Source: Centroberyx gerrardi (taxonomy: Eukaryota > Chordata > Actinopteri > Beryciformes > Berycidae). Taken from it: a DNA stretch of 64,000 bases. Positions 24,201 to 35,469 of this stretch are shown one piece after another. The stretch is from contig NC_136002.1 of NCBI RefSeq assembly GCF_048128805.1, positions 32,407,042 to 32,471,041 of the forward strand. The letters run 5' to 3'. The first letter of the stretch is position 1, and each line of letters opens with the position of its first letter. A program made the position numbers and the translations under genes. The notes below the pieces were generated by a model. That model saw only the letters and a list, made by a program, of their open reading frames with translations. It did no database searches and was not told the DNA's origin.

Positions 24201-24932
24201 GGACATAATGCATGTGACTATGGCATGATCCGATATTATAATGTCGTTAATTTTACTCGATAGCACCCTGTCCAGGCCTGTCTTAGATATAAATAAATGA
24301 TCTATTCGACTATAACTATTTTGAGGGTGAGAAAAATATGTGTAATCTATTGTATTAGGATGTAGAGTTCTCCATATATCCTGCAGTTCATTAACAGAAA
24401 GAAATTTCAAGAGTTTTTTTGGTGGTTTAATTTTCCTGTTTTTGGTTGAGCTATCATAAGAACTAAATATATTGTTCAGGTCTCCCCCTATTATGATCAC
24501 TCCTGTTGGTGAACTGTCTAACACAGTTTGAATTTTACTTAAAAAAGACATATCTGAGGTGGGAGGATTGTAGACATTAATAAGAGTGTAGAGTTCTCCA
24601 AACATTTCACATTTAACTATTAGGAATCTACCATAGATATCTGCATGTTGGGAGACCAACTTAAATGGTATCCTCTTGTTAATTAATATTCCCACACCTC
24701 TACTCCTAGAAGTGAATGCTGCTTCAAAGGCCTCCCCCACCCATTGCCTCTTAAGGTATTCTATTTGCCCTGCTTTAAAGTGAAGTTCCTGTAGAAAAAC
24801 AATGTCGGAGGACAGTTTCCCCAAATGATATAAAACTTTATGTTTTTTTATGCCTTGCTGTAATCCGTTCACATTCCAGGTTGCGACTTGGAAAGTAATC
24901 GGAAGAGTTTGTACAGGATTTTTATAAGCCAT
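21205..24932 (-). pseudogene. L1-type ORF2 with one frameshift
   Basis: ORF2 supplies the endonuclease and reverse transcriptase that copy the element into new sites. The first part (23811-24932) is the APE endonuclease, with VATWNVNGL, GGDLNNIF, SRIDHLFIS and SDHAIVTC. After a frameshift near 23850, in a TTATTTATT run, the second part (21205-23748 and just above) holds the reverse transcriptase, with MAVDAEKAFDRVEW, GTAQGCPLSPSLF and FADDLLLYLS. A CxxC...HxxxxxC cluster (CLKCGTQSDSLIHAFWYC) lies near the C-terminus. The total length of about 1,240 codons is normal for L1. The single lesion suggests recent insertion. Related but separate copies are at 16180-16924 and 34549-35460. Confidence 0.93.
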
Positions 24933-25872
24933 ATTCTATATCAGAGTCAAAAGTGATAGCTTTAGAGGTAGAGCTGCAAAGATCACACCAGCTGGAAACA
25001 AGGGAACCTAACACAAACTCATAAGGAAACACCTTAGAACTTAAAAACACCCACATATACACAAACATGTGGACACATATTACAAACACAAAACACCACA
25101 ACCCCAAACATATTCCCCCCCATATCTATCTTTTAGGAACATGCTTTATTAGAGCTATAACCCCTACTCTATCTTGGCATGCAAAGCAATGGTCTAAGTA
25201 CATGCTCACACCCACACACACCCACAAAATCCAAACTTCAGGTACACACATACATACATACAAGCACACCTGTCTCTCCTCATTCTCCTCATTCATACAG
25301 AATAAACTTAAATTGTAGCCCTACATATTACAGAATTAACCGAAAATTTACCATGACTAATTTAAGACACTACTGGTCTGCTACTACTGGTCTTATAGGG
25401 GCAAACAAGACATTAATAAAAAAAATAAATAAATACATAAATTAATTTAAATAAATAAATAAATAAAAAAACACAGAGAGAGAGAAAAATAAATAAATAA
25501 ATAAATAAATAATAATTAAAAAAAAAAAAAATGGAGGTCCCTCTAAAGGGGTTACGTCTGTTTATCTTAAGACAATAAAACAGGAAATCTATTTACTTCT
25601 CAACTATTCTTGTTTGACATTTGAGGGATTTAATTTTGCCAAAAATAGCCCACTCTTCCAGCAGAAGCAGGACAAAAAATAAATAAGTAAATAAAAAATA
25701 AAAATAAAAAATAAAAAAAAAATAAGAAAAAAAACTAAATGACTAAGTAAATAAATAAATAAACTACAATTTCAATGCAGGCTAATGTTTTGAGTCAATG
25801 TATTTATTAAGCATTCAACAAATCCTTGTTTCTAGTTATCCATTTCACACTTCAATCCAACCCCCCAAAAAA

Positions 25873-25907
<35 letters not shown>

Positions 25908-26610
25908 AAAAAAGGGAAACCTATAAATGGATAAAGGGATAACTAGTAAGAATATAGATTTCTTAGTGGGGTTACATTCTCTAAAAGCAAAAATGAGAAA
26001 GTGGGAGAACAAGAGAGAGACAGAGAAAGAGAGAAGGGAGAGAGGGAGAGAGAGAGAGAAAGAAGAGAGAGAGAGAACGGGACGACGAGAGGAGAAAGCC
26101 CCAACCCGTCAATTCCCGTCAGATTGACCACCCTCCAATACCATACGAATCCTCAGATGCCCCCCCATCCCCATCCCCATCCCCATCCACCCACTCATCC
26201 AGCCAGCTCCTCCTTAGCCGTTTCCCATCAAAAAATTATTTTACAAACAGAGGCAAATGAAGAGAAAGGAAACAACGCCAAGGAGCGGCAACATTTCACC
26301 TTACAAAGTTACTGAAGTCCGTGTGTGCGCTAATCAGTCCATAGTTCCATGTTTCATATTGTAAAGTAGTTTTTCAATGCATCTCCCTTAATTCCATTAG
26401 ATCAGATTACTGTGTCAATTGTCATTATCAGTTCCTTTGATTCTTTACTTGAATTTGTAGTTACGTTTTGGCCAAAGTTCAGATAAACCCCATCCATTTA
26501 CTTTAGCATGGCCCCGTAGGCTATAGTATAATCTTATCAGTTCACATAAGATATATACTCTTACCGACCGTTGTCTTGCCTCAATCCTTGAGATCCCATT
26601 ATGAAATCAG
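24933..26610 (-). other. Inter-ORF spacer of the L1-type element
   Basis: This 1.7-kb stretch lies between ORF1 and ORF2. On the plus strand it contains (AAAT)n tracts at 25430-25525, 25670-25770 and 25865-25915, a GA-rich block at 26005-26080 and a CCCCAT block at 26158-26195. No ORF continues across it. L1 elements usually have tens of bases here, so it is either a family feature or an insertion by simple-repeat growth. Confidence 0.7.
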
Positions 26611-27366
26611 TCAGTTAATGGATGGGTATTTTCGTTTCAACTCCCCTTTGGCCTCTTCTAGGGATCTGAAGCTCTTCACTTTCCCTCCGTCCTCTACACA
26701 TAGAGTAGCCGGGTGTCGTATATAGGTCTTGATATCCAGCCGGTGTAGTTGTTCTCTTAACGGCCAAAGCTCAGTCCTCCTCGAACAAAGCTGTACGGAC
26801 ATGTCTGTCACCACTCTGAAATGACACCCCTCTTATCTCCCTCTGGACAGTTTCAGAATCTGCAGTTTCTTCCGATAATGATGTAGCTTGAATATGATAG
26901 CCCGAGGGTATTTTGCATTGTCCTTAATTGGCCCAACGCGGTGCGCTCTTTCAAAGTCATCTTCCTTAAGCTTTAGGCTCCATTTCTCCTCAAAGATTTT
27001 AACCAAAAAGGTAATCATTGGCGTATCCTTTTCTTCTCTCTCCGGCACGTTCAGGAGTCGCAAATTGTTTTGACGGTGTCGGTTTTCAAGCTGATCAATA
27101 TAATCGGTAGCCTGCTGTAGTTTCTTCTCCAGTTCGGAGACTCGATTTTCCTGAGAGTCTAACTTAACTCCCTGCTCGTGTATTTCACCCATCAGGGTCT
27201 CCATTCTTGTATCGAAAGCATCCACTCTCTGAACTACAGAGTTCAACAGTGTGTTAGTTGAGGAGTTTAGTTCCAGTAGTTTGTCCAATTTCGATTCTAT
27301 TTCGTCGAATCTGGCGTTGTAGCTGGATCCTGAGGTTGGCATTTTTGCTTGTTGCCTCGTAAGCAT
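26611..27366 (-). pseudogene. L1-type ORF1 with one in-frame stop
   Basis: ORF1 encodes the RNA-binding chaperone of L1. From the ATG at 27366 it shows a long heptad-rich coiled coil (about residues 20-95), an RRM-like segment (RHRQNNLRLLNVPERE, then FERAHRVG) and a C-terminal domain (RSLEEAKGELKRKYPSIN). A TAA at 26833-26835 interrupts codon 178, and the frame continues open to the normal end at 26611, 252 codons in all counting both stops. The lesion is a single base-type change with no frameshift. Confidence 0.9.
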
Positions 27367-27580
27367 CGACTACGCGCAGTTCCCGAGTTCGTTTTCGCCA
27401 GAAAATTTCACCTATTCGACTTATAGTTGTTCTCACTTTAGGACGTGGAGAAATAAGTTAATAAATGGAACTTTTTAATGAGTTTTAATCCATTGTTTGA
27501 CACGCCGTCAGGAGCCCTTAGCCCTTCCGACCTCTCACATCGCGCATGCTCAACAACACTATCAAATCTAAAGTGTTACC

Positions 27581-27895
27581 CATTTAGTCTGTTATTGAGT
27601 CCTAAAATCATAATTCTCTTAAAACAAGTGAAAAGACCTGCCAGTAGGATGAGATCATTTCACTTTCCAATATGAATCCAACTTGTTTCAAGAATTTAGT
27701 AGAATCAAGTGTCACTGTCTTGATGCACTAATTTCTAGAAAATTCCTGACACAAGTTAAGCTGCATTGGAACAAGTGGAGTTATCTCTCCTCATTTGCAT
27801 AGTTTTTCTCTTGTTTTAAGAAAAATAAGATTTGAAGACTGAATATGAGACCAAATAACTTGTTAAGATGGAGGTTTTTTGCAGTGAAGACAACA
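27581..27895. repeat. Right part of split CTTAACAAG repeat
   Basis: It starts 'catttagtctgttattgagtc' and ends 'aacttgttaagatggaggtttttt', the inverted counterpart of the left end at 20414. The tracts 'cttaaaacaagtgaaaagacc' and 'ctcttgttttaagaaaaata' are internal inverted repeats. The same layout is seen uninterrupted at 49708-50110. Confidence 0.75.
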
Positions 27896-28439
27896 CAGTG
27901 TGTTACAGAACATCCTCTCATGACTGTTTTGAGATATGAAAATGATGCTTTGAGGCACTCAGGTCACACATTTTTCAAACCTGCACCATGCAGCACGGAA
28001 ACAATAAGAGAAGTGATTTGAAACACATTTCAGAGATTCAAACTCTTTTTTTTTCAAGGATTGGAGACACCGCTGTTCATAGAGATTCAAAAGATCGCAC
28101 AGTGTTTCAAGATCTGGAAAACCTGGAAAACTAAAACTGAGAAGTGTTTCGAGAGATTTTCCTCAACTCCAAACACCACTTAGTGTTTTAAAGTGTTTTA
28201 ATACCTTACATTCATACATTATACATTATAGTGCCATGATGACTTGTTTTCATGGAATCAAACAGCATTTGTTGTTTATCCTTGGCAGTAAATCTGTTTT
28301 ACTCTGTTTGACGAAGCAGTCGCAGCCCCTTATATAGTTTATCAACCAGCTACTGTACCTATTTGTCCAAAATGTTCTTTAAGTTAAAATATCTTAATTA
28401 CTACGACTGAGTGAATGAATGTAAAAATATAACTTTTAC
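27896..28439. other. Gene-free stretch
   Basis: No gene or clear repeat end is seen. Confidence 0.4.
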
Positions 28440-28944
28440 GGGGCGTCCTGGTTGGCTCAGTGGTCTAAGGCAGTGGTTCTCAACGTGGGGTCCGGGGACC
28501 ACCAGGGGTCCTGGAGGGGGTTCCAGGGGGTCCCCAGCAAACTGATGAATTGTTAAACTTCAGCATTATTTAATTTACAAGAAGTTAACACAGTTAGAGA
28601 ATGTAGAAGAATGTCTGTTCTGATCATAGTTTCTCTGTCATCTCTCTACCTGCAATACAGACAGTCATGGAGTTCTGGACAAAATCATATCTGACAATAA
28701 AAATATTCCCAGATTTGGGTCTGAGAGACAAAATGTCAACAAATGGGGGTCCGTGGCTCTAATTAAAAAAATCGAATTAGGGGTCCCACTGGTCTAAGGT
28801 GTGGACCATGTAAGTGGGACGTCCTGGGTTTGAATCCGGCCGTCTCATGTCACCCCCCTCTCTCTCTCTGCCAGACTTCCCTGTCTCTTTCGACCTTTAA
28901 AAAAATGGCTAATAAAGAAAAAAAAAAATCTTAAAAAAATATAT
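28440..28944 (+). mobile_element. tRNA-derived SINE carrying a MITE
   Basis: The head has an A-box-like TGGCTCAGTGGT and, after the MITE, a B-box-like GGTTTGAATCC (28828-28838), followed by a CT-rich body and an A-rich tail. AAATATAACTTTTAC (28425-28439) and AAATATCACTTTTAC (28945-28959) flank it as a 15-bp target duplication with one mismatch. Relatives are at 2715-2897 and 33766-33800. Confidence 0.8.
28471..28791. mobile_element. hAT-type MITE inside SINE
   Basis: It begins CAGTGGTTCTCAACGTGGGG and ends GGGGTCCCACTG. GTCTAAGG occurs on both sides (28463-28470 and 28792-28799), an exact 8-bp target duplication. The CAGTGGTTCTCAA terminus is typical of hAT (Charlie-like) elements. It is non-autonomous at 321 bp. 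A second, split copy is at 57742-57942 plus 61194-61279. Confidence 0.9.
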
Positions 28945-28959
28945 AAATATCACTTTTAC

Positions 28960-29734
28960 AGGTATTTTCATTTATGCTTCATTTATTCATGCTGTGAATC
29001 ATCCTTAGTTCCATCAATAAACAATGACCAGCATAATGACATCATATTGTAGTTTCCTCATTAGTCCAATCAGTACAATTCTGAAAATGTCTGAATGGAG
29101 TGGTGAAGCAGCCACCGGTCCGGCCTGCAGCTCAGCTCTCCTCCCTCCTCCTCTCTCCGTCCCAAACACCGACCCAACACCCTTCTGCCAGCCAGCCCGC
29201 TGGCTTCAGTCTTCTTCTGTATGACTCTGTCCCAAACAATGTCCTTCTTCATATTCCCATCAACGTCCCTGACACAGCCTGCTCTCCCAAAATGTCATGA
29301 AATGAGTGCCATGTAAGACATTTAGACGGGGGGGACGGGCGACGACCCGGGTTCAACTCCCAACTCATGACAACAAGTTTTCATTTACTGAACCTGAAGC
29401 AAACTGTTTAGCTAACCTTCTCATGTGACCAAGAGGTGAACATGTCCAGTCCAGTTCGTGCTATTGGACCAGAATCCTTTACTGGAGGAGGAACTTGATC
29501 TGAACTGGATTCCTGTCAGTCATTTCAAGAAGTTTGATGAGACTGTGTTGTTGCCATCCGTCCGATGCATCCAGGCAGCAGAGTGGCTCAGTCTGCTAGT
29601 GTGTGATTGGCTGCTGATGGATGATGACGTCTAAAAGTTCAGCTGCAGCCAACATCTCCGCACCGACAAACGAGGAAACGTTGCCACCATGCAGAAGACA
29701 GCACAACATTTCTCTGGTGGTAGAAAACGAATGA
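28960..29734. other. Gene-free stretch
   Basis: No gene is supported. A tRNA-like stretch (GACCCGGGTTCAACTCCCAAC near 29345) may be a further SINE remnant. Confidence 0.4.
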
Positions 29735-29830
29735 GTTCCAGAAACTGGTCCTGTGCGGCTCAGTGGATCCAGCAAGGCACTGACACTGCCAGGTTGGGGG
29801 TTCAATTCCCATTGGGCCCATCCATAATGA
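29735..29830 (+). mobile_element. tRNA-derived SINE head
   Basis: A-box-like GCGGCTCAGTGG and B-box-like GGGGTTCAATTCCC are at tRNA spacing. The body beyond about 29830 is not recognised. Confidence 0.5.
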
Positions 29831-30643
29831 AAATGTGCAGTATGTGTTACAGCAAATGTGGGAAAATGGAAAATACTGTTTCTATTTTTGTTTGACACAG
29901 AATGGTCAAGCGTCTCTGTGAAGATTCCCCTCTTGTTCATCTTTATTCATGGAGGATTTTGATAAACTTTGTTAACTAGCTAGAAAAGCTTGCTAACCTT
30001 TCCTTGCAATGTTGTAGTGTCACATGTAGTGTTATGTTAAAATAAAGAAATATACACATTTACCAGATTTCCTTGGGAAATGTGCACATTTACAGACCCA
30101 CTGGTAGATGTGCACATTTAAGGGGAAATGTGTACATTCATCATTTTCCCACATGTACTGTAACATATCGCCACTGTCGGGTGAAAACCTCCTAACTCCA
30201 ATTTTCATTTGAAGGATTACCTACAGGTTGAGGGAACGTTTGGGCTTCTGAAATCTCTTCAAAACCAATGCAAAATGCATGGCCACCAAGCTAAAAACAA
30301 GGCTGTTTTTCTTAGTTCCTGAAAAGTTTACATTTTGGAGATACAAGGTTTTCACCCAACAGCAGCACTATGCACTCATGATACTGTAAGGCTATGTTGT
30401 GTGTCCAAAACCTGGGTTTGATCCGCACAGGTTGCAAATGCAATTCCTAAGATGCTCAAAAATCCTGCCTGCCGCACTTAATTTGCGCTCAGGCATTAAG
30501 GGACGCTTGTATTAGAACAACAGATTCTTATTGTTCCATTTTACAGTCTGTGTTCATATTTTGGAGAATGACTTTGAGAGTCTCGAGGAACTCCCCCGCT
30601 GCTTTCTCTTCATGGAGCTCACACATCTGATAACATGTCTGTT

Positions 30644-30644
<1 letters not shown>
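29831..30644. other. Gene-free stretch
   Basis: No gene is seen. Short variants of 'atgtgcacattta' recur at 30052-30140, a small degenerate tandem repeat. Confidence 0.4.
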
Positions 30645-30688
<44 letters not shown>

Positions 30689-30712
30689 AGGGAGAGAGAG
30701 AGAGAGGGAGAT
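30645..30712. repeat. (GA)n/(GGGA)n microsatellite
   Basis: Nearly pure GA units with GGGA interruptions. Confidence 0.95.
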
Positions 30713-32402
30713 GTTTTAAATTACACTGCAGGCAGAGTCAGATGAACAGTCTTCACTATAAACCAGTTTGGATCTACTTTGATGAAATGACTGGGAGATC
30801 ATAGACTTTACTTTGGCGACCCATTTTAGCATTTTTTATTTTTATTTTTTTATCCGTCTGAGAAAACGATGCCATCCGCGATCGATTAACTAGTGGACAA
30901 TCTCCCCTCGCTCTACCCCTCCAGGGTTTCCCACACATAGAAAACTTTGTGGCGGGCCGCCACGATATCAGCACTGACCGCCACAAATTTTCTTTTTTTT
31001 CACTATTTAATCGTAGAACTGCGTGTCGCGCTTTGATTCGCTCAGCCCTTAATTGCTCCAAGCGATCTCTCTTTCTCGCTCTCTCTCTTTCTCTCTCTCT
31101 CGCTCTCTCTCTCGCTCGCTCTCTCTGTTGCTCCCCCCCTCATCACAGAAAACCTGCTTTGGACCAACAGGAGGCCAACGTATGGAATTCATTACTTACA
31201 CAACTCAAAAATGATTATAATTGGGATCACTTTAAATCAGACATGGGGACTCGAGTCACATGACTTGGGCTCGGATCACAGTTTTAATTGCTTGAGACTT
31301 GACTTTGGTTCCATTGTGTTGTTCTCTAATCAGGCATGACAAGGTACTTTCTAAATCCACATTTACCTTGAGCTCATGCATAATTATGAATATGCCCTTT
31401 TACAGCATTCCACAGATGTCTAACATCTTAGACTGAATCTTTGTTGAAAATGTATTTTATAAAACTCTGCAGATTCCACAAGTGCCTCCAGGTTTCATTA
31501 AAGGAGGAAGATAGAAACTGAAATTAGAGTTCGATTTATTATTATTTCTGTCTTTATTATGTGAAGTGTCTTGAGACCGCTGTTGGTGATAATGCACTTT
31601 AAATAAATTTGACTTTAACTTTGATTCACACGGCATTATGATTATCAGGCAACCTCTGTCTTCACCAAAATATCGGAGGTAATTTGTGCTGGAATTTGTA
31701 CTTTACACATGACAGACATGGCAGATTCGATCAGGAGAAATTAAATCACCAAACATCTCTGCAATTATTACAAATGTCTGCAGGTTATATTAGAGCCGTC
31801 TGTGCAGGACTTCAGTTTATTCTGACACAAAACTCTTATTGTTTGCAGCGGCTGAAGAGAGCAAAACATTATTTTCCTACAGACTTTCCTCCTGGATGGA
31901 GCCAAACTGCAATCTTGCAGTTCTACAGTGGCTGCACTTACGACATTGTTTGTGCTTTGACTTATCGGATTCTCAAATTGACTGGCTGAGCAATTAATCC
32001 AGAGACTAGCGTGGAGTTGTACGGGACCGTTTTGTTTGAAACATTTGTAAACAGTTGCGATAGGATGGGAATGTGATTTGCCAAGAGTTTATTTTTCTGT
32101 GCTTGAGTTGGACGCCCCAAAAATGTCCGTGAAGGATTCCTCCGGCTGCTGCTGCACTGAGGAGGGGAGTTCAGTTGATTAAAGCTTTCTTGGAGGCTAT
32201 TTAGTGCAGAGAATAATGAATGAACCTCAGCTGCTCTCTCGGCCGGAGGGCAGGCTCGTTTCCCTTCATGAGGCTTTTTTGGAAATTAACTCTTTAATTA
32301 GGAATACAATGTTAACTGCTCAGTCACTTGTGTCTTGTGTGTGGGACGACTCTTTTCTCTTCAGTCCATCATGACCCAAGTCTGCTGTTTTCTCACACCA
32401 AG
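30713..32402. other. Gene-free stretch with repeat fragments
   Basis: At 30925-31000, 'gggtttcccacacatag' and 'gtggcgggccgccac' look like a dispersed fish repeat. A CT-rich tract lies at 31064-31130. At 31240-31310 there is a fragment of the CAAGTC-family element (GACTCGAGTCACATGACTTG). No gene is supported. Confidence 0.45.
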
Positions 32403-32440
32403 ACGTGTGTGTGTGTGTGTGTGTATGTGTGTGTGTGTGT
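32403..32440. repeat. (GT)n microsatellite
   Basis: About 18 GT units with one TATG interruption. Confidence 0.9.
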
Positions 32441-32469
32441 TGCCAACCCTATTTTACAGCCAGCACTTA

Positions 32470-32712
32470 AACTAACTAGAAGGGCACTCGGAGAGCGCAG
32501 ACCTCCGCCAAGGTTCGTGCTATTATTGCTTGTTCGTGAGTCGGATCCGGATCCGCTCCAAAATTTAATGGGTTCTTCCTTGGCCCATGCTACACCCTTC
32601 CACGAAGTTTCATGAAAATCGGGCCAGTAGTTTTTCCATAATCCTGCTGACAAACAGACAAACAAACAAACAAATGGCACCGAAAACATAACCGCCTTGG
32701 TGGAGGTAATAA
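32470..32712 (+). mobile_element. RTE-like LINE/SINE 3' tail
   Basis: The tract 'ggatccggatccgctccaaaa', then 'gaaaatcgggccagtag', '(acaaacag)' units and a terminal 'cgccttggtggaggtaata' is a common fish 3' tail. The related copy at 10008-10175 confirms dispersal. The assignment to RTE-type elements is from general knowledge and tentative. Confidence 0.5.
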
Positions 32713-32824
32713 AGCTGGTTTCCACTACACGCCCAAACTAGAGGTAGCCAATTCTAGTTTATTATTCTTAGTATTTTGTAGCCAATAAATTATTTGTTGA
32801 CTAGTAACACTTCCCATATCACAA

Positions 32825-33172
32825 CACACTCACTGGCCACTTTATTAGGTACACCCATCTAGTGGCGGCTGGTCATCTGTTGCTGCAGCCCATTTATCAT
32901 GAGGACCAACAGCTTGTGTTCAGATGCTCTTCTGCACACCACTGTTGTACAGACTGTTATTCTGTCAGCTTGAACCAGTCTCTGTCATTAACAAGCTGTT
33001 TCCTCTGTAAACTCTACAGAACTCTACAGTGTAAAAATGTTCCTGATGCTGAACCTGAACCTCTTCACCCTGTCTGCTGCTTTATATACTGAGCTGCTGC
33101 CACGTGATTGGCTGTTTGGAGGAGCAGGCCGTTATTTAACGAGCAGATGTACCTAATAAAGTGGCCGGTGAG
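32825..33172. mobile_element. MITE, CACTCACTGGCCACTTTATT termini
   Basis: The left end CACTCACTGGCCACTTTATT and the inverted right end AATAAAGTGGCCGGTGAGTG pair with one mismatch and continue through AGGTACA. The 348-bp length and noncoding interior indicate a non-autonomous DNA transposon. Confidence 0.85.
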
Positions 33173-34548
33173 TGTATATCTGTGGGCGTTGATAAGGTTC
33201 TTGATCAAGACGAACGACTTCATTACTTCACCAGGTCCTGAGATTTCTGGCTTTCTGGCCTGAAAGCTGGAACAAACCTCCTGCTCAGTTTAAGCTCTGT
33301 TAGTACGTTGCAACACATTTCACTCTCAAGCCAGAAAAGCAAATGCCAAAGCAGTAAGTAAGAGTAAGAGATTACTCCAGTAGTTAGCATGGTGATATAC
33401 AGTGTCAGCTCTTCACTAGACACTTCTCTGCTCTGATTAGCTAGCTTAATCATTGTATTGTGAAAATGTGACTTTTATATTAGTTAGTCAGTCAGAGGCC
33501 GCAGTGAGCAGTGCCAGAGATCAGTCTCTGATAGAAGTCGATAAAAGTAATAAATTATATTTAATTACATAATAACAGCGACAACCTGGGGCAATAAATC
33601 AGATGGAATTTTGGAAAATAAACTCTTGGAAAAATTTTCAAAATGTGCTTTGTTTGCTGTAACTCTCTTTTTCCTCTTATGCTAACATCTGCCGGCCCCG
33701 TCCATGACTGCTTGCAGCCCTAGTTTTGTGTTGCAGTTGTACTGTGTAACATTCAAGAAGGCATGGGGCGTCCTGCTGGCTCGGTGGTCTAAGGCGCTGT
33801 TGGGACCAGATTTAAGGCCTGTTGCTTTCCAGATACGTGCGTGTCAGACATGTCCAGCATATCGACACAGACATGAATTATTATTCTTGGCATTATTCAT
33901 TCATGACTGTGATTACTTTTCATCATTTACTTTTGTATTTCTTTTCACGATTTACCTTTTATACTTTTATATCTTCTTGATTTCTGGTGTTTGGACAGAG
34001 AGTCAATGGCTTTTAGGTTTCCCTGTTTTCGATGTGATACTGATTTTGCTTGTTATGATTCAATTATTTTCTTGTTGTTATCATCTTCTCTATCAAACAA
34101 TTGATTATCCTTCTTGTGACTAGCTACTGATTGATAAAGATTTCATTTTATTATCACTGTAGTGATCGTTCAACATATTGATGACTTTGGGAAATGTATT
34201 TACTTTTTATATATTGAAGATGATAATGAATTTTTGACTTTTATTAAAAATTGTTAAATTCCCCAAGTTGGTTGTTTTGCCTTTTCTTCCTACTTTGAAC
34301 TATCCAATAAAGCCGAAATGCCAAAAAAAAAAAAATCTCTTAAAAAAAAAGAAAGAAAGAAAGAATTGTCAGCAGTTCTAATGTAGGATAGACGCATGAA
34401 GGAGGACCTTTACTTTATCACAGACTGGGTGTGAAGACACATGACCTGTGTCTCAGTGAAGTCTGGCTGATGTAACACAGCGTCTCTCAGTGGGAGTTTT
34501 GGTTTTAGGAGTGGCGGTAAAACGCCCAGATTCCTGGACAACCAAATC
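33173..34548. other. Gene-free stretch with split SINE remnants
   Basis: A SINE head (GGGGCGTCCTGCTGGCTCGG) is at 33766-33800. A SINE-like end (AATAAAGCCGAAATGCC and A-run) is at about 34306-34333. AT-rich sequence between them carries a chance 139-codon ORF. No gene is supported. Confidence 0.45.
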
Positions 34549-35460
34549 AGATTTTTTTTATCATTTATTTTTTATTGTAACACCGTCAAGTTACAGACAA
34601 CACAACAGGTTGCCGAATACATTTTGATTGTTTAACCCAACTATCCCTCTACCCCCATCCCTATCCCCCCCACCCCTCTCTCCACCCCCCCCCCTCCACC
34701 AACCAACAGGATAATAATACCCACACCGACATAGCATCCTTATTTAGCCAGAAGATCTTTTAAGTTAGATATCAAATTTGTCCACATTAAAATTGTGTTT
34801 GGTCGTGCATCATTGACTCTTGCTGATGATAGTTCCAGGTAAGAAATGTCCAAAAAGCTCCGAAGCCAATGAGTACTTGAAATATCATGAGGAGGTTTCC
34901 AACGCTGGACTACAATCTTCTTAGCTGCAGTCAGGCCTGCCAGCCAGACTTTGCGTGTTTTTTCCGTAAGGGAAAGGTGGGAATCATCATTTAGAAGATG
35001 TACAGCAGGGTCCACTGGCAATTGTACCCCCGTTAGTTCTGCAAGGGTACTAATAACCTTCCCCCAAAAATCAAAAACCCCTGGACACTCCCATACAACA
35101 TGTATAAAAGAGCCAACGGTTCCCTGGGAGCAAAATGAACAATATGGGTCAGGTACCATTCCCATTCGATGTCTAATTCTCGGCGTTAGATATGCTCTAT
35201 GACAAAATTTCAAATGTATATGCTGATGATTTGGGTTTTTCGAAGCACCAGTAACATTATCCCAAATTGCATCCCAGTCTAAGTCTTGTCCCAATTCAGA
35301 TATATCCCTATCCCATGCTTTCATTCCTGATGTAGGCATATATTTCTGGGAGTTTAAATTATCATAGATATATGACACTATCCGTTTTGGAGCACTCTGT
35401 ATCCAACTTAAAATAGGACGGTCTTTTAAATCTGACCCCCAGGGAATAGTCCAGGCATTT
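34549..35460 (-). pseudogene. 5'-truncated L1-type LINE, ORF2 C-terminus
   Basis: A 212-codon minus-strand ORF (34740-35378) matches the far C-terminal part of an L1/Tx1-type ORF2. It has the zinc cluster (CSFCSQGTVGSFIHVVWEC) and the preceding helical region. The 3' UTR ends in a T-rich run at 34549-34575 on the plus strand. It differs in sequence from the element at 20761-27564, so it belongs to another family. Its truncated 5' end abuts the start of the ORF at 35470. Confidence 0.85.
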
Positions 35461-35469
35461 TACCCAAAA

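Larger units (their letters stand above)
20761..27564 (-). mobile_element. Near-complete L1-type LINE, 6.8 kb
   Basis: The element runs from a short 5' region (27367-27564) through ORF1 and ORF2 to a 3' UTR ending in poly(A) (T-run at 20761-20778 on the plus strand). It is bounded by AATCTAAAGTGTTACCC at 20744-20760 and 27565-27581, an exact 17-bp target duplication. An ORF1 with coiled coil, an ORF2 with N-terminal endonuclease and a C-terminal CCHC-like cluster place it in the L1/Tx1 group. Only one lesion is evident in each ORF. An unusually long spacer (24933-26610) separates the ORFs. Confidence 0.93.

Noticed and set aside
33704..34123. 139-codon plus-strand ORF, hydrophobic
   Set aside because: Begins upstream of a SINE head and runs through AT-rich insert sequence; hydrophobicity follows from T-rich codons.
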